Shown: positions 34,301 to 45,263 of the stretch, one piece after another
Position numbering within the stretch: position 1 is the stretch's first letter
Layout of the letters: every line of letters begins with the position of its first letter
NCBI GenBank assembly: GCA_021773635.1
Contig: JAJFJV010000003.1
Span: 1 to 62,241, forward strand
Origin: Gammaproteobacteria bacterium
GTDB taxonomy: Bacteria; Pseudomonadota; Gammaproteobacteria; HK1
Reading direction: 5' to 3'
Length of the DNA stretch: 62,241 bases
Translations under genes and position numbers: made by a program
The notes under the pieces: model-generated
Seen by the model: only the letters and a program-made list of their open reading frames with translations
Databases searched by the model: none
What the model was told of the DNA's origin: nothing

Positions 34301-35173
34301 ATGGCTACCTACGCTATCGGCGATGTACAGGGTTGCATGGAGGCACTGGAACGACTGCTTGCACACATCGACTTCAATTCCACCCGGGACCAGCTCTGGT
34401 TTTGTGGTGATCTGGTTAACCGGGGTCCACAATCGCTGGAGGTCTTGCGCTTCGTTCGCAAGCTGGGGCCGACCGCTCGTACGGTACTTGGCAATCACGA
34501 CCTGCACCTGCTCGCCACCGCCGCAGAGGCCAGAAAACCTCATCAAAAGGACACCCTGGATGCCGTACTCGCGGCTCCGGACTGTGAGGAATTGCTCGGC
34601 TGGTTACGCCAGCAACCCCTGATCCATCACGACCCCGCGTGTGGCTACACCCTGGTACATGCCGGCCTGCCACCACAATGGGATCTGACCCTCGCGCTGC
34701 GCTGTGCCCGCGAGGTAGAGGCTGTGTTGCAGGGTTCAGAACACACCCGATTCTTTAATAAAATGTATGGCGACAAACCCGATATGTGGTCGGACAAGCT
34801 GAAGAACTGGAAGCGGTTAAGAATGATCACCAATGCCCTGACCCGTATTCGCTATTGCGACCCGGAAGGCAGAATGAGCCACAATGAAAAGGGCGCCCCG
34901 GACAGCCAAAAAACGGGCTTACTACCCTGGTTCCTGCTGCCAGGGCGCAAGAGCACCGGCCTGAAGATCGTTTTTGGTCACTGGGCCACGTTGCGCCTGA
35001 GCTCCGAAATCTCGGCAAGGGAGCAGATCTATCACGTGGATACGGGCTGCGTCTGGGGCGGGAAATTGAGTGCCCTGTGCCTTGAGAGCGGGCGCTACCA
35101 TCGCGTTCCCTGCGAAAGCTGCGCTGATATCAATCAGGTGGTGGAAAAACCTGCCGGTTCAACCAGGCGGTAA
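34301..35173 (+). CDS. apaH: symmetrical bis(5'-nucleosyl)-tetraphosphatase
   Basis: The 290-residue enzyme hydrolyses Ap4A to two ADP. The metallophosphatase signature is complete: GDVQGC (7-12), GDLVNRGP, LGNHDLHLL, then VHAGLPPQWD and FGHWA, and the late DTGCVWG. The length fits the family. It follows apaG and converges with folA, with one base between the two stop codons. Confidence 0.96.
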   Translation: MATYAIGDVQGCMEALERLLAHIDFNSTRDQLWFCGDLVNRGPQSLEVLRFVRKLGPTARTVLGNHDLHLLATAAEARKPHQKDTLDAVLAAPDCEELLGWLRQQPLIHHDPACGYTLVHAGLPPQWDLTLALRCAREVEAVLQGSEHTRFFNKMYGDKPDMWSDKLKNWKRLRMITNALTRIRYCDPEGRMSHNEKGAPDSQKTGLLPWFLLPGRKSTGLKIVFGHWATLRLSSEISAREQIYHVDTGCVWGGKLSALCLESGRYHRVPCESCADINQVVEKPAGSTRR

Positions 35174-35174
35174 G

Positions 35175-35672
35175 TTAGCCCGCAGGCCCCAGACGCTCCA
35201 GCACCACAAAACTGAAGGCATGAGGATTGTCTGTATCCGCTGGATGGGAGCTGCGTGCCGTCTCCTGCCATTGAGATGCATGGAGCGGCGGAAAAAAGGT
35301 ATCTGCGGCAACGCTATGGTGGACCTCAGTGAGATAGATGCGCCGGGCCCGTGGCATGGCCTGAGCGTAAATGGAAGCACCCCCCATCACCATGAGTTCT
35401 TCGCCCGGAGGAACCAGCGCACAAGCTTCATCCAGAGAAGACACGACGGTGCAGCCCGCTGCCTGGTAGTGCGGGTCACGGCTCAACACCAGATTTTTTC
35501 GATGCGGCAGGGGCCGGCCGATGGATTCGTGGGTCTTGCGCCCCATCACTACCACCTTGCCGATGGTCAGTTCCCGGAAATGGTGAAGATCTGCGGGCAG
35601 GTGCCAGGGCAGAGCATTGTCGGCACCGATGGCACGGTTCTCGGCCATCGCCACAATCAGGGAAATAAACAC
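35175..35672 (-). CDS. folA: dihydrofolate reductase
   Basis: The 165-residue enzyme reduces dihydrofolate with NADPH. Signatures include ISLIVAMAENRAIGADNALPWHLP near the N-terminus, VVMGRKTHESIGRPLP, NLVLSRD and MVMGGASIYAQAMP. I chose GTG at 35672, with AAAGG just upstream, because it places the start directly before the first beta strand; a TTG at 35696 would add 8 unlikely residues. It is encoded close to thyA, whose product generates its substrate, with nsrR between them. Confidence 0.94.
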   Translation of the reverse strand: MFISLIVAMAENRAIGADNALPWHLPADLHHFRELTIGKVVVMGRKTHESIGRPLPHRKNLVLSRDPHYQAAGCTVVSSLDEACALVPPGEELMVMGGASIYAQAMPRARRIYLTEVHHSVAADTFFPPLHASQWQETARSSHPADTDNPHAFSFVVLERLGPAG

Positions 35673-35703
35673 GCGCCTTTGGTCAGTCGCTAGCAACCTT
35701 GAG

Positions 35704-36159
35704 CTAATCCGGCGGTCCCTTTGGCTCTTCCCGCTTGAGCAAAACCTTCAGGTGGGGTGTCGCCGCCAACACTGGAGCCAGCGTATAACTGTCCAGGACC
35801 TCAAGAAAACGGGCATTGGCCTCACCCAACAGGCCCTTGATGGCGCAGGCTGGTTCAATAGGGCAAGTGTTTTTCTTCATATCGAAACACTCCACCAGGT
35901 CGAAATTACTCTCGGTAGCCCGTACCACCGCGCCGATATTGATCTCCTCGGGTGGATGCCCAAGGCGCATGCCACCCCCCTTGCCGCGCACGGTCTGGAT
36001 AAAACCGAGCAGGCCAAGATTGTGAACCACCTTAACCAGGTGATTGCGGGAAATATTGTAGCTTTCGGCAATCTCGTTGATGGTCACGAGGCGATCGGGA
36101 TACAACCCAAGGTAGATCAGCACCCGTAGGGAATAATCTGTGTAAAGAGTTAGTTGCAT
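35704..36159 (-). CDS. nsrR: NO-sensitive Rrf2-family repressor NsrR
   Basis: The 151-residue protein matches NsrR: MQLTLYTDYSLRVLIYL start, winged helix with ISRNHLVKVVHNL and RGKGGGMRLG, and three Cys (C91, C99, C105) that bind an Fe-S cluster. NO destroys the cluster and releases repression of detoxification genes. Compared with IscR, the Cys spacing and the RNHLVKVV recognition helix favour NsrR. It sits between folA and thyA and may be cotranscribed with folA. The heme-copper reductase operon 22 kb away is a candidate target (inference). Confidence 0.9.
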   Translation of the reverse strand: MQLTLYTDYSLRVLIYLGLYPDRLVTINEIAESYNISRNHLVKVVHNLGLLGFIQTVRGKGGGMRLGHPPEEINIGAVVRATESNFDLVECFDMKKNTCPIEPACAIKGLLGEANARFLEVLDSYTLAPVLAATPHLKVLLKREEPKGPPD

Positions 36160-36266
36160 GGTGAGAACAGTCCCCCGACGCCAACGGGATAAGAAGCAAA
36201 CTGGGAGTAGCTTATCACTTTGTATCCAGAGATTTTGGATTCACACAAGATTTTTCCCACCAGACA

Positions 36267-37061
36267 CTAGACGGCCACGGGCGCACGAATAACCGGGTGA
36301 CTCTGATAAGCCTGCAATTCCACATCCTCATAGCAAAAGGAAAAGAGGTCCTTCACTTGCGGATTCAGCTGTAGCCGGGGCAGCGGGTGAGGTTCCCGGG
36401 CGAGCTGGGTTTCCACCTGTTGCAGATGATTAAGATAGAGGTGGGCATCCCCCAGGGTATGGATGAAATCTCCGGGTTCATAGCCGGTCACCTGGGCCAC
36501 CATGTGGGTCAACAGGGCATAAGAGGCGATATTGAAGGGCACCCCCAGAAAGATATCAGCACTGCGCTGATAAAGCTGGCAGGACAAGCGTCCCTCGGCA
36601 ACATAGAACTGAAACAACAGGTGGCAGGGAGGCAAGGCCATATGATCCACCTCCGCCACATTCCAGGCAGAGACCAGCATGCGCCGCGAATCCGGATTGT
36701 GACGCAGGGTATGGAGCAGAGTACTGATCTGATCGACTGAACCACCGTCCGCCGTTGGCCACGATCGCCACTGGGCCCCGTAAACCGGACCTAACTCACC
36801 GTTTTCATCCGCCCACTCATCCCAGATGCTGACCCCGTTTTCGTGCAGATAACGGATGTTGGTATCACCGCGCAAAAACCACAGCAACTCGTGGATGATG
36901 GAGCGCATATGCAATTTCTTGGTAGTCACCGTGGGAAAGCCCGCGGCCAGTGGAAAGCGCATCTGGTAGCCAAAAACACTCAACGTCCCGGTACCGGTGC
37001 GATCCTCCTTGCGCACACCATGCTCCAGCACATGCTCCATCAAATCGAGATACTGCCTCAT
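36267..37061 (-). CDS. thyA: thymidylate synthase
   Basis: The 264-residue enzyme methylates dUMP with methylenetetrahydrofolate. Motifs include [15 protein letters not shown], the DRTGTGT phosphate loop, [13 protein letters not shown], the catalytic [12 protein letters not shown], and SQLYQRSAD-type [20 protein letters not shown]. Length equals E. coli ThyA. The ATG at 37061 overlaps the lgt stop (ATGA), which fixes the start and shows coupling; the thyA-lgt pair is conserved in gammaproteobacteria. Confidence 0.97.
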   Translation of the reverse strand: MRQYLDLMEHVLEHGVRKEDRTGTGTLSVFGYQMRFPLAAGFPTVTTKKLHMRSIIHELLWFLRGDTNIRYLHENGVSIWDEWADENGELGPVYGAQWRSWPTADGGSVDQISTLLHTLRHNPDSRRMLVSAWNVAEVDHMALPPCHLLFQFYVAEGRLSCQLYQRSADIFLGVPFNIASYALLTHMVAQVTGYEPGDFIHTLGDAHLYLNHLQQVETQLAREPHPLPRLQLNPQVKDLFSFCYEDVELQAYQSHPVIRAPVAV

Positions 37062-37867
37062 TGTTCCAGACCCTGTTGCCCTGTCTGGCGCGCAGAGGCC
37101 AGGCAGACGAAAAATATCCCGAGCACCATCATAGGAAGGCTCAGTAACTGTCCCATGGTCAGCCAACCAAAGGCCAGATAGCCCAAATGGGGGTCGGGGA
37201 CGCGCACAAATTCAACCAATCCTCGAAGGATGCCATAGCCCAGCAGGAAATATCCCGAGACCGCCATCAGCGGACGTAACCGGCGCGAATACCACCACAG
37301 CAAACCAAATAGTAGCGCCCCCTCCAGGGCCGCCTGATAGAGCTGCGAGGGATGGCGGGCAATGCCCCCGGCCAGGGCCGCCGGAAAAACCATGCCCCAG
37401 GGCAAATCCGTCGGAGCTCCCCATAACTCGCCATTGATGAAATTACCAACGCGCCCGGCGCAGAGACCCAGAGGTACCAGCGGGGCAATGAAATCAGTGG
37501 TAGCAAAAAATGCCTTGTGATGGCGGCGGGCAAACAGCCACATGGCCAATAGCACGCCCAGCAGGCCGCCGTGAAACGACATACCGCCCTGCCAGATGCG
37601 CAGAATGGCCAGTGGGTCCTGCAGATACTGTTGTGAGCCATAAAACAGCATGTAACCGAGGCGCCCACCCAGCACCACGCCCAGGGCGCTATAAAAAATC
37701 ACGTCATCCACCTGGGCCGCGGTCCACCCCCGGGACTCATCCCGGGCCCGGATACGCCCCAGCCACCAGGCGCCGAGAAAGCCCAGCAGGTACATAAGTC
37801 CGTACCAGTGGATCTTGATCGGTCCCAGGGCAATGGCAACGGGATCTATATTCGGGTAGCTCAACAT
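37058..37867 (-). CDS. lgt: prolipoprotein diacylglyceryl transferase
   Basis: The 269-residue inner-membrane enzyme transfers diacylglycerol to the lipobox Cys of prolipoproteins. Seven helices and family motifs are visible: [36 protein letters not shown] and the signature [13 protein letters not shown], followed by [14 protein letters not shown] used the ATG at 37867 as the family-like start. The gene is 10 bases downstream of rlmI. Confidence 0.97.
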   Translation of the reverse strand: MLSYPNIDPVAIALGPIKIHWYGLMYLLGFLGAWWLGRIRARDESRGWTAAQVDDVIFYSALGVVLGGRLGYMLFYGSQQYLQDPLAILRIWQGGMSFHGGLLGVLLAMWLFARRHHKAFFATTDFIAPLVPLGLCAGRVGNFINGELWGAPTDLPWGMVFPAALAGGIARHPSQLYQAALEGALLFGLLWWYSRRLRPLMAVSGYFLLGYGILRGLVEFVRVPDPHLGYLAFGWLTMGQLLSLPMMVLGIFFVCLASARQTGQQGLEQ

Positions 37868-37877
37868 AATGGCAGCG

Positions 37878-39086
37878 TCAGCTACCGCAGTGGACAAATT
37901 GTGCCTTCAGGTAGCTGCTTTCGGGTAATGCCGGATGCACCGGATGATCCGCCGCCTGCCGCCCTTCGGCAAAGATCTGCACCCTCTGCCGGTTGCCGTG
38001 GGCAACCCGCGCAATCAGCTCGGTGAGCTGTTCGCGCTGCAGGTGATAGGAGCAGGAGGCCGCCACCAGGATGCCGCCATCACTCACCAACTGCATCGCC
38101 AGACCATGGGCACGACGATAGGCGGTCAAGCCTGCAACACGATCTTTCTTGCGGCGGATAAAGGCTGGCGGGTCGACGACAACCAGGTCAAAACGCTCGC
38201 CGGCCGCGCGCAGGGATTTAAGCACCTCAAAGGCGTCGCCCTGCCGTACCTGCACCTTGTCCGCCACATTGCTCAGCTCGGCATTGCGGGTTACCTGTTC
38301 CAGGGCATCTGCGGAGCAGTCCACACACTGCACCTCTTTCGCACCGGCGACCGCCGCCTGCACTCCCCAGCCTCCGCTATAGCTGAAGAGATCAAGCACC
38401 CGGCTTCCCGGGGCAAATTGCAGGCTATAGCGGCGATTCTCACGCTGATCGTAGAACCAGCCGGTTTTCTGTCCCGCATAGGGATAAATTTCAAAACGGG
38501 CGCCGTTTTCCTCCATCAGCAAGGTCTCAGGCACCATTCCGTGGGCCAATTCAATATAAGCTTTCAGACGCTCCAGCGAGCGGCTGGAGCCATCATTGCG
38601 CAACAAGATTCCCTTGGGTTTGAGAACTTCGTCCAGCGCGGAGACCACCATTTCACGTGCCGCCTCCATGCCGGCGGTGCCTATCTGCACCACGACGATC
38701 TCGCCATAGCGATCCACCACCAGCCCGGGAAGGCCATCCCCCTCACCAAAAACAAGGCGGTAGAATCCCCCCGGAAACAGCCTTTCCCGCCACGCCAGAG
38801 CCCGCTGCAAGCGCCGGACAATCAGCTCCTGACTAAGCACCTGCCCCGGGGTGCGACTGAGGATGCGCAGACTGATGAGACTGTGGGGATTCACATAGGC
38901 GGTGGCAAGGAATTTCCCCGCATGATCCCGTACCTCCACATTCTGACCCAGCACAAAATCATTGAGGGGGCTGCGCCCGACATCCACCTCGTTACTGAAG
39001 ATCCAGGGGTGGCCACCACGGAGACGGCGTTCTCTCCGTCTTTTCAAATAGATAGGAGCGGAATGTGATAGCATCGACGGCTTCAT
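37878..39086 (-). CDS. rlmI: 23S rRNA (cytosine-1962-C5)-methyltransferase
   Basis: The 402-residue protein has an N-terminal PUA domain ([20 protein letters not shown]), a central beta-hairpin region and a C-terminal Rossmann methyltransferase domain ([12 protein letters not shown] for SAM binding, [13 protein letters not shown] as the NPPY-like motif, ASCSYHL near the end). This fits the RlmI/YccW family, which methylates m5C1962 in 23S rRNA. It is divergent from the HDOD gene and precedes lgt on the minus strand. Confidence 0.93.
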   Translation of the reverse strand: MKPSMLSHSAPIYLKRRRERRLRGGHPWIFSNEVDVGRSPLNDFVLGQNVEVRDHAGKFLATAYVNPHSLISLRILSRTPGQVLSQELIVRRLQRALAWRERLFPGGFYRLVFGEGDGLPGLVVDRYGEIVVVQIGTAGMEAAREMVVSALDEVLKPKGILLRNDGSSRSLERLKAYIELAHGMVPETLLMEENGARFEIYPYAGQKTGWFYDQRENRRYSLQFAPGSRVLDLFSYSGGWGVQAAVAGAKEVQCVDCSADALEQVTRNAELSNVADKVQVRQGDAFEVLKSLRAAGERFDLVVVDPPAFIRRKKDRVAGLTAYRRAHGLAMQLVSDGGILVAASCSYHLQREQLTELIARVAHGNRQRVQIFAEGRQAADHPVHPALPESSYLKAQFVHCGS

Positions 39087-39199
39087 ATTAAACCTGTGTT
39101 CTTGGACGATTTAAGGATGGGAGGGCAGAAGGAGCTGCTTCCGTGATGGGCGAGTGTAACGGAAAACTAAAGATACTCGGGGGTCCGCCGCTAGCGATC

Positions 39200-39228
39200 T
39201 TGCTACCGCCTTGGGAAAGGGCTTTTAT
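39200..39228 (+). promoter_or_regulatory. candidate promoter of the HDOD/GGDEF pair
   Basis: TTGCTA (39200-39205), a 17-base spacer and TTTTAT (39223-39228) each match 4 of 6 consensus bases. The predicted start near 39235 gives a 26-nt leader to the ATG at 39262 and argues against a TTG start at 39211, which would lie inside the promoter. Confidence 0.4.
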
Positions 39229-39261
39229 ACCTCATCGCCCGATGCCCCGGGGCGCACAAGA

Positions 39262-40146
39262 ATGAGAATAACCCGGGAGCGTTACCACGCTATAACCGTG
39301 AAACTACGTAAACTACAAGAATTGCCCCCCCTGCCCCAGACTGCCCAGCGGCTGCTGGCGCTGTTTGGTGATGAGGACTGCGAGATCGAGGATGTCGCCA
39401 GGACCATAGAGGAATGCCCGGCGGTCACCGCGCGGGTCATCGGCCTGGCCGGCTCCGCCTATTTTGCCCAGACTCAACCCGTGCGTTCTGTTGAAGAAGC
39501 GATTATCCGGGTACTCGGGCTACAAACGGTGAAGAGCCTTTCATTGAGCATGGCGGTCAGCGATGCCTTTGATCCCAGCCACTGCCCGGCCTTTAGTACC
39601 GAGCGCTTTTGGGGCAGCGCACTGTTTACCGCAAATCTTTGCCGCCTGCTCGCGGGAGCAGTACGAACCGATGAAGAACCCGTAAGTCCAGAGGGCGCCT
39701 ATCTCTGCGGTCTGCTGCACAATCTGGGCGTGCTGGCGCTGACCCATGTAGCCCCCCATGAGATGCAGACCATCTTTACCACCACCCTGGAGGAGCCGGA
39801 GCGCACCCTGGCCGATGTGGAGAATGAGCACCTTGGACTCGATCACTACCGGGCCGGCGCCTGGGTGAGTAGCCGCTGGCACCTGCCGCCAGAGGTGACT
39901 ACGGTTATTGAGCACTATCGGGAGTACAACTATCGCGGGCGTAATTGGCCACTTGCCCTGCTGGTCGGTTTCACCTCGCGCTGGACTCAACAACTGCTGC
40001 TCGATCCTGAACGCCTGTGGCACGAGCCAGATGCCATTGAAGCCCTCGGTATCCCTCACGGCCACATGGAAAAGGTTGCGGCACAAACCCATCAGCGCAT
40101 CAGTGAAATTGCTGAACTCACACAGGTCTTCGTGGGAGGCCATTAG
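39262..40146 (+). CDS. HDOD-domain signalling protein
   Basis: The 294-residue protein is a stand-alone HDOD domain (about 10-215; LPPLPQTAQRLLALF, AVTARVIGLAGSAYFAQ, AIIRVLGLQTVKSLSLS) followed by a helical tail (LDHYRAGAWVSSRWHLP) reminiscent of HD-GYP-like regions but lacking a full HD metal site. HDOD proteins act in regulatory networks, often with cyclic-di-GMP. Two bases separate it from a GAF-GGDEF diguanylate cyclase gene, so the two are probably expressed together. Confidence 0.88.
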   Translation: MRITRERYHAITVKLRKLQELPPLPQTAQRLLALFGDEDCEIEDVARTIEECPAVTARVIGLAGSAYFAQTQPVRSVEEAIIRVLGLQTVKSLSLSMAVSDAFDPSHCPAFSTERFWGSALFTANLCRLLAGAVRTDEEPVSPEGAYLCGLLHNLGVLALTHVAPHEMQTIFTTTLEEPERTLADVENEHLGLDHYRAGAWVSSRWHLPPEVTTVIEHYREYNYRGRNWPLALLVGFTSRWTQQLLLDPERLWHEPDAIEALGIPHGHMEKVAAQTHQRISEIAELTQVFVGGH

Positions 40147-40148
40147 CA

Positions 40149-41369
40149 ATGGATAACGCCCCCTTCGCCGACGCAAACCGGGTCATCCGGCAGCATTTTT
40201 TCTCCCTCATCGACGCCCTCTCGGCGCTCAAGAGCCTGGTCACGCTGGAAGGCCATCATCAAAATGAACACAACCTGATGGCGGGGGTACTGGATGTACT
40301 GCTGCAGCATCAGGATCTTGAGAGATGCTCGATCTTCGTACTCCGCAACGGGCTACTGGAATGCAGCGTTGGGCGGGATTGGCAGGATCTGACTTCCAGT
40401 ACCGTAGGCGAAGAACAATTGCGACCGGGGCGGGCAACGCTCACCTTTCGCGTAGGCGAAGGCCTGATTGGCCAGGCCGCAGAAACCGGGAAAATGCAGC
40501 ATTGTCGCAACTGCAGTACGGACGAACGTTTCAAGCAAAAGGGTGCTGGCGGCAGCGCACCGACGAGTGGCTCATTGATCTGTGCCCCCATCTGCTCTAC
40601 TGAAGAAGTGCTTGGCGTAGTAAACGTTTACCATCCTGAGCCGGATTTTTTTGAAATCTGGCATGAACATCTGATCAACCTGTTCTGCGACATCCTTGCC
40701 CGCATCCTCGAGAACAACCGCCTGATGCGTAATATGGAGGATGCCGTTCGGGAACGCACAGCGCAGCTGGAAAATGCCTTACAGGAAGCGGAAAACCTGA
40801 AGAGTCGCTACGAACAGCTGTCGCTGGTAGATGAGCTGACGGGTCTCCACAACCGACGCTTCTTCTTTCCCGAAGCCGAGGCGGTACTGGCTCGTGCCGC
40901 CCGCTACGGCCACCCCTTCAGCATGCTGATCATCGACATCGATCACTTCAAGGAAGTCAACGACACCTTTGGCCACGCGATCGGTGATTCGGTACTCCGG
41001 GACATTTCGGCGGAACTCAAAAAGGCAATCCGTGAGGGCGATATTATCGCCCGCTTCGGTGGCGAGGAATTTGCCTTCGCCCTGCATAACACCCCGTTGC
41101 AAGGTGCTCACCTGCTGGCTGAGCGCATCATCAAGAGCATCCGAAAACTGCGCTGGAGCGGACCAGCGGCCGCTGTGCGCACCACCATAAGTATCGGTAT
41201 CTCCAGCCTCGGCGAGCGCCGCAGCGCCGACAATAAATCCCTGCTCGATGAACTCCTGCGTCAGGCCGACGTCGCCCTCTACTTCTGCAAGAGTCACGGG
41301 CGGGATCAGTGCACTGACTACATTAGTGTGGAAAGTCAGTCAGACGAAGCTGGTCCCGGCGAGGGCTGA
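40149..41369 (+). CDS. GAF-GGDEF diguanylate cyclase
   Basis: The 406-residue cytoplasmic protein has a GAF domain (about 40-185), a coiled coil (about 190-225) and a GGDEF domain (about 228-395). The active site is intact (RFGGEEF, residues about 303-309), and an allosteric I-site RxxD (REGD) lies five residues upstream, so it should synthesise cyclic-di-GMP with product inhibition. The GAF domain contains several Cys (HCRNCS, LICAPICS), which could bind a ligand or sense redox state. It is cotranscribed with the upstream HDOD gene. Confidence 0.94.
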   Translation: MDNAPFADANRVIRQHFFSLIDALSALKSLVTLEGHHQNEHNLMAGVLDVLLQHQDLERCSIFVLRNGLLECSVGRDWQDLTSSTVGEEQLRPGRATLTFRVGEGLIGQAAETGKMQHCRNCSTDERFKQKGAGGSAPTSGSLICAPICSTEEVLGVVNVYHPEPDFFEIWHEHLINLFCDILARILENNRLMRNMEDAVRERTAQLENALQEAENLKSRYEQLSLVDELTGLHNRRFFFPEAEAVLARAARYGHPFSMLIIDIDHFKEVNDTFGHAIGDSVLRDISAELKKAIREGDIIARFGGEEFAFALHNTPLQGAHLLAERIIKSIRKLRWSGPAAAVRTTISIGISSLGERRSADNKSLLDELLRQADVALYFCKSHGRDQCTDYISVESQSDEAGPGEG

Positions 41370-41399
41370 TCACCAACCCGCCATTCCGAGAAAACCCGT

Positions 41400-42332
41400 T
41401 TAAAGCGCACACCCGAACTCGTGCTGAAAACGCGTGGCAAACTCCTGCTCGGAAAAATGATGATTTTGGGTCCCCGCATGGGCCACCTTCATCGCCCCCA
41501 TCAGGGAGGCCACACGGCCAGTGGTTTCCCAGTCCCGGCCATTCATCAGACCCCATAGCAATCCCCCACGATAGGCATCACCACAACCCGTAGGATCCAC
41601 CACCTCCGTAGCCTTGGCCACAGGTATTTCCATGCACTGCCCATCGGCGTAAATTGCCGAGCCGCGGGCACCCCGGGTAATGATCAGGGCCTCCACTTTT
41701 TCCGCCACCTGCTGCTCGTTCAGTCCCGTACGCTCATGGATCAACTCCCACTCATAATCGTTCACCGTGACCCAGCTAGCCTGCTCTATAAAGGCCTGAA
41801 TCTCCTCGCCACCAAACATTGGCAGCCCCTGGCCCGGGTCGAAGATGAAGGGAATACCCGCGGCGGCAAACTGACGGGCATGCTCGAGCATGCCTTCACG
41901 GCCATCCGGGGCCACCATGCCGATGGAAACGCCAGCATCCAATGGTATCGACTGCTGGTGGGCAAGATCCATGGCGCCTGGGTGAAAGGCGGTAATCTGG
42001 TTGTCATCAAGATCGGTGGTGATAAAAGCCTGGGCCGTATAGCTATCCTCGACTACCTCGATATGGCTGCAGGGGATCCCGCGCTGCTCCAGCCAGGCGC
42101 GATAAGGCTCAAAGTCCTTGCCGACCGCGGCCATAGGCAAGGGCTCGCCGCCGAGCAGTGCAAGATTGTAGGCAATATTGCCCGCACAACCACCGTATTC
42201 CCGGCGCAAATCCGGCACCAGAAAGCAGACACTCAACATATGAATTTTGTCTGGAAGGATGTGGTTCCGGAACTTGTCGTGAAACACCATGATGCTATCA
42301 AAGGCCATGGAACCACAGATTAAAGCTGACAC
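41400..42332 (-). CDS. PfkB-family (adenosine kinase-like) carbohydrate/nucleoside kinase
   Basis: The 310-residue ribokinase-fold kinase has a PfkB-type glycine region ([18 protein letters not shown]), [12 protein letters not shown] and the catalytic [12 protein letters not shown], with the base Asp preserved although the usual GAGD reads GCGD. N-terminal [11 protein letters not shown] fits adenosine kinase-like members. The substrate is not determined. Start is GTG at 42332, with AAGGAG upstream, overlapping the uvrA stop by 13 bases, so it is coupled to uvrA. Confidence 0.87.
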   Translation of the reverse strand: MSALICGSMAFDSIMVFHDKFRNHILPDKIHMLSVCFLVPDLRREYGGCAGNIAYNLALLGGEPLPMAAVGKDFEPYRAWLEQRGIPCSHIEVVEDSYTAQAFITTDLDDNQITAFHPGAMDLAHQQSIPLDAGVSIGMVAPDGREGMLEHARQFAAAGIPFIFDPGQGLPMFGGEEIQAFIEQASWVTVNDYEWELIHERTGLNEQQVAEKVEALIITRGARGSAIYADGQCMEIPVAKATEVVDPTGCGDAYRGGLLWGLMNGRDWETTGRVASLMGAMKVAHAGTQNHHFSEQEFATRFQHEFGCAL

Positions 42333-45232
42333 GCTGACTTCTCCTTTTGATTCAATAATTCGTTTTTTGCAGCTTGTTCGTGACCCGCCTGAAGCTGCTG
42401 TGCCGTGGAAAGAACGCGGGCAAGAAAGTACCCGGTGTGGGAGACCTCTCCACCAACACCCTCTGCGACCACCTCCGGCGTACCCTCCGCCACGATCTCG
42501 CCACCGCCATCCCCGCCTTCCGGGCCCATATCAATAATCCAGTCGGCAGTCTTGATCACATCAAGGTTATGTTCGATAACCACCACCGTATTACCCCGGT
42601 CCCGCAATTTGTGCAGAACCTGAAGCAACTGCTCAACATCATGGAAATGGAGCCCGGTAGTGGGCTCATCCAGAATATACAGGGTGCTGCCGGTATCGCG
42701 TTTGGAGAGTTCACGGGAAAGCTTGACCCGCTGCGCCTCACCGCCCGACAGGGTCGTAGCACTCTGCCCCAGCTTAATATAGGAGAGCCCCACGTCCATC
42801 AGCGTCTGGAGCTTGCGTGCAATCACCGGCACCGGGCTGAAAAACTCCCGGGCGTCCTCCACGGTCATTTCCAGCACCTCGTGGATGGTGCGATCCTTGT
42901 AGCGGATATCCAGGGTTTCGCGGTTGTAGCGCTTGCCCTGACAGACATCACAGGCGACATATATATCTGGCAGAAAATGCATCTCCACCTTGATCACCCC
43001 GTCCCCCCGACAGGCTTCACAGCGCCCACCGCGTACATTGAAACTGAAACGCCCGGGTGTGTAACCGCGTGAACGGGCCTCGGGGGTGCCAGCATACAGC
43101 TCGCGAATAGGGGTAAACAGGCCGGTGTAGGTGGCCGGGTTGGAGCGCGGGGTACGGCCAATGGGACTCTGGTCGATGTCCACCACCTTATCCAGGGCTT
43201 CCAGGCCCTCCACCGCCGTATAGGGGGCCGGATCCAGGTTGGCATGGTTGAGTTGACGGGCAGCAATACGGTAAAGCGTGTCATTGATCAGGGTCGATTT
43301 ACCGGAACCGGAGACGCCGGTGATGCAGCTCATCAGCCCGATGGGCAATGCCAGACTGACCGATTTCAAATTGTTGCCGGTAGCCCCGTGCAGCTGTAAT
43401 AGCCGCTGCGGATCCGCATCAATCCGCTGCTCCGGCACCCGGATGCTGCGCCGGCCAGAGAGGTACTGGCCGGTGAGAGAAGCCGCGTTACGGGCAATTT
43501 CCGTCGGCGTTCCCTGGGCTACCACGCGACCACCGTGCACGCCCGCGCCCGGCCCCATATCCACCACCTGATCAGCGGCGTAGATCGCCTCTTCATCATG
43601 CTCCACCACAATCACCGTGTTACCGAGATCCCGCAGGTGTATCAGGGTATCGAGCAAACGCCGATTATCACGCTGATGCAGGCCGATAGAGGGCTCATCA
43701 AGCACATACAAGACTCCGACCAGGCCGGCACCGATCTGGCTGGCAAGGCGAATCCGCTGGGCCTCGCCACCCGACAGCGTTTCGGCCGAGCGATCCAGAG
43801 AGAGGTAATCAAGACCCACATCCACCAGAAAACTCAACCGTTGATTGATTTCCTTGAGAATCCGCCCTGCGACCTCCCCGCGCTGACCCTCGAGCCGCAT
43901 CTCGCTAAACAGCTTCAATGCACGCGCGATTGGCAAAGCGGTGACCTGCGGCAGATTCTGATCTGCCACATAAACATGGCGTGCCCCTTCATTAAGGCGC
44001 TGCCCGTGACAGGCGGGACAAGGCTGACTGGTCAGATACTTGGCCAGTTCCTCACGCACGGCTCCGGACTCGGTTTCGCGATAGCGCCGCTGCATATTGG
44101 GGATAACCCCCTCAAAAGACTGGCGGCGGCGGTGACCCCGCTTTTCATGGACATAATGGAAGTCGATCTTTTCCTCACCACTACCATAGAGGAGTACTTT
44201 ATGGACGGCCTCGGGAAGTGCGCTGAAGGGTAAATCCAGGTCAAAGCCAAAATGCTCGGCAAGCGCCTGCAGCATCTGATAGTAGTAGGCGTTGCGCCGG
44301 TCCCAACCGCGTACCGCACCACCGGCCAGGCTCAGCTCCGGATGACTGACGACCTTTTCCGGACTAAAAACAGACTTGACCCCAAGCCCGTCACACTCGG
44401 GGCAAGCACCGGCGGGGTTGTTGAAGGAAAACAAACGCGGCTCCAACTCCGCCAGGCTATATCCACACTGGGTACAGGCGAATTTTGAGGAAAACACCAA
44501 CTCGGCACGCCCGGGTTCATCCATCCAGATCACCTGTGCGCGTCCATCGCCCAGTCCCAGCGCAGTCTCGAAGGACTCCGCCAGGCGCAGGCGCAGGTCG
44601 GGACGCACCTTGAAGCGATCCACCACGGCCTCGACGGTATGGGACTGGTAGCGACCCAATTCCGGAGCCTGATCGATCTCCATCACCTCGCCGTCAATAC
44701 GCACCCGGATATAGCCCTGGGCACGCAACTCCTCCAGCACCTGACGGTGCTCTCCCTTGCGCTCGTGCACCACCGGAGCCAGCAGCATCAGGCGCGAGCC
44801 CTCGGGTTGCGCCAGCACCTGATCGACCATCTGGCTCACGATCTGGGCACGTAGCGGCAAATGATGGTGTGGACAACGGGGTTCGCCGGCGCGCGCAAAG
44901 AGCAGGCGCAGATAATCGTAAATCTCGGTAATGGTGCCAACGGTGGAACGCGGGTTATGTGAGGTGGATTTTTGTTCGATGGAAATAGCCGGCGACAAAC
45001 CCTCGATATGGTCCATATCCGGCTTTTCCATCATCGACAGAAACTGTCGGGCATAGGCGGAAAGGGATTCGACGTAGCGTCGTTGCCCCTCGGCATAGAT
45101 GGTGTCGAAAGCCAGAGAAGACTTGCCGGAACCGGACAGGCCAGTCACCACGATCAATCGATTTCTGGGCAATTCCAGATCGACGTTCTGCAAATTGTGG
45201 GTGCGCGCACCGCGAATTTTAATAAGGTCCAT
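42320..45232 (-). CDS. uvrA: excinuclease ABC subunit A
   Basis: The 970-residue ATPase is the damage-recognition subunit of nucleotide excision repair. Two ABC modules are present: first Walker [13 protein letters not shown], signature [12 protein letters not shown]; second Walker [13 protein letters not shown], signature [12 protein letters not shown]. Zinc-finger Cys pairs (CTQCGY...[12 protein letters not shown]...CDVCQG) are intact. I used the ATG at 45232 (MDLIKIRG), the family start, since the upstream frame overlaps the divergent promoter. No LexA box is obvious upstream. Confidence 0.97.
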   Translation of the reverse strand: MDLIKIRGARTHNLQNVDLELPRNRLIVVTGLSGSGKSSLAFDTIYAEGQRRYVESLSAYARQFLSMMEKPDMDHIEGLSPAISIEQKSTSHNPRSTVGTITEIYDYLRLLFARAGEPRCPHHHLPLRAQIVSQMVDQVLAQPEGSRLMLLAPVVHERKGEHRQVLEELRAQGYIRVRIDGEVMEIDQAPELGRYQSHTVEAVVDRFKVRPDLRLRLAESFETALGLGDGRAQVIWMDEPGRAELVFSSKFACTQCGYSLAELEPRLFSFNNPAGACPECDGLGVKSVFSPEKVVSHPELSLAGGAVRGWDRRNAYYYQMLQALAEHFGFDLDLPFSALPEAVHKVLLYGSGEEKIDFHYVHEKRGHRRRQSFEGVIPNMQRRYRETESGAVREELAKYLTSQPCPACHGQRLNEGARHVYVADQNLPQVTALPIARALKLFSEMRLEGQRGEVAGRILKEINQRLSFLVDVGLDYLSLDRSAETLSGGEAQRIRLASQIGAGLVGVLYVLDEPSIGLHQRDNRRLLDTLIHLRDLGNTVIVVEHDEEAIYAADQVVDMGPGAGVHGGRVVAQGTPTEIARNAASLTGQYLSGRRSIRVPEQRIDADPQRLLQLHGATGNNLKSVSLALPIGLMSCITGVSGSGKSTLINDTLYRIAARQLNHANLDPAPYTAVEGLEALDKVVDIDQSPIGRTPRSNPATYTGLFTPIRELYAGTPEARSRGYTPGRFSFNVRGGRCEACRGDGVIKVEMHFLPDIYVACDVCQGKRYNRETLDIRYKDRTIHEVLEMTVEDAREFFSPVPVIARKLQTLMDVGLSYIKLGQSATTLSGGEAQRVKLSRELSKRDTGSTLYILDEPTTGLHFHDVEQLLQVLHKLRDRGNTVVVIEHNLDVIKTADWIIDMGPEGGDGGGEIVAEGTPEVVAEGVGGEVSHTGYFLARVLSTAQQLQAGHEQAAKNELLNQKEKSACQL

Positions 45233-45263
45233 AAGAATGGCCGGAGTTAAAGGCAAACTGTTA

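Noticed and set aside
36224-36240. Inverted repeat ATCCA-N7-TGGAT between nsrR and thyA as an NsrR operator
   Set aside because: Five-base arms are too short to exclude chance, and the sequence does not resemble the known NsrR half-site.
39211-39261. TTG start extending the HDOD protein by 17 residues
   Set aside because: The extension lies within the predicted promoter and the ATG at 39262 gives a normal family N-terminus.
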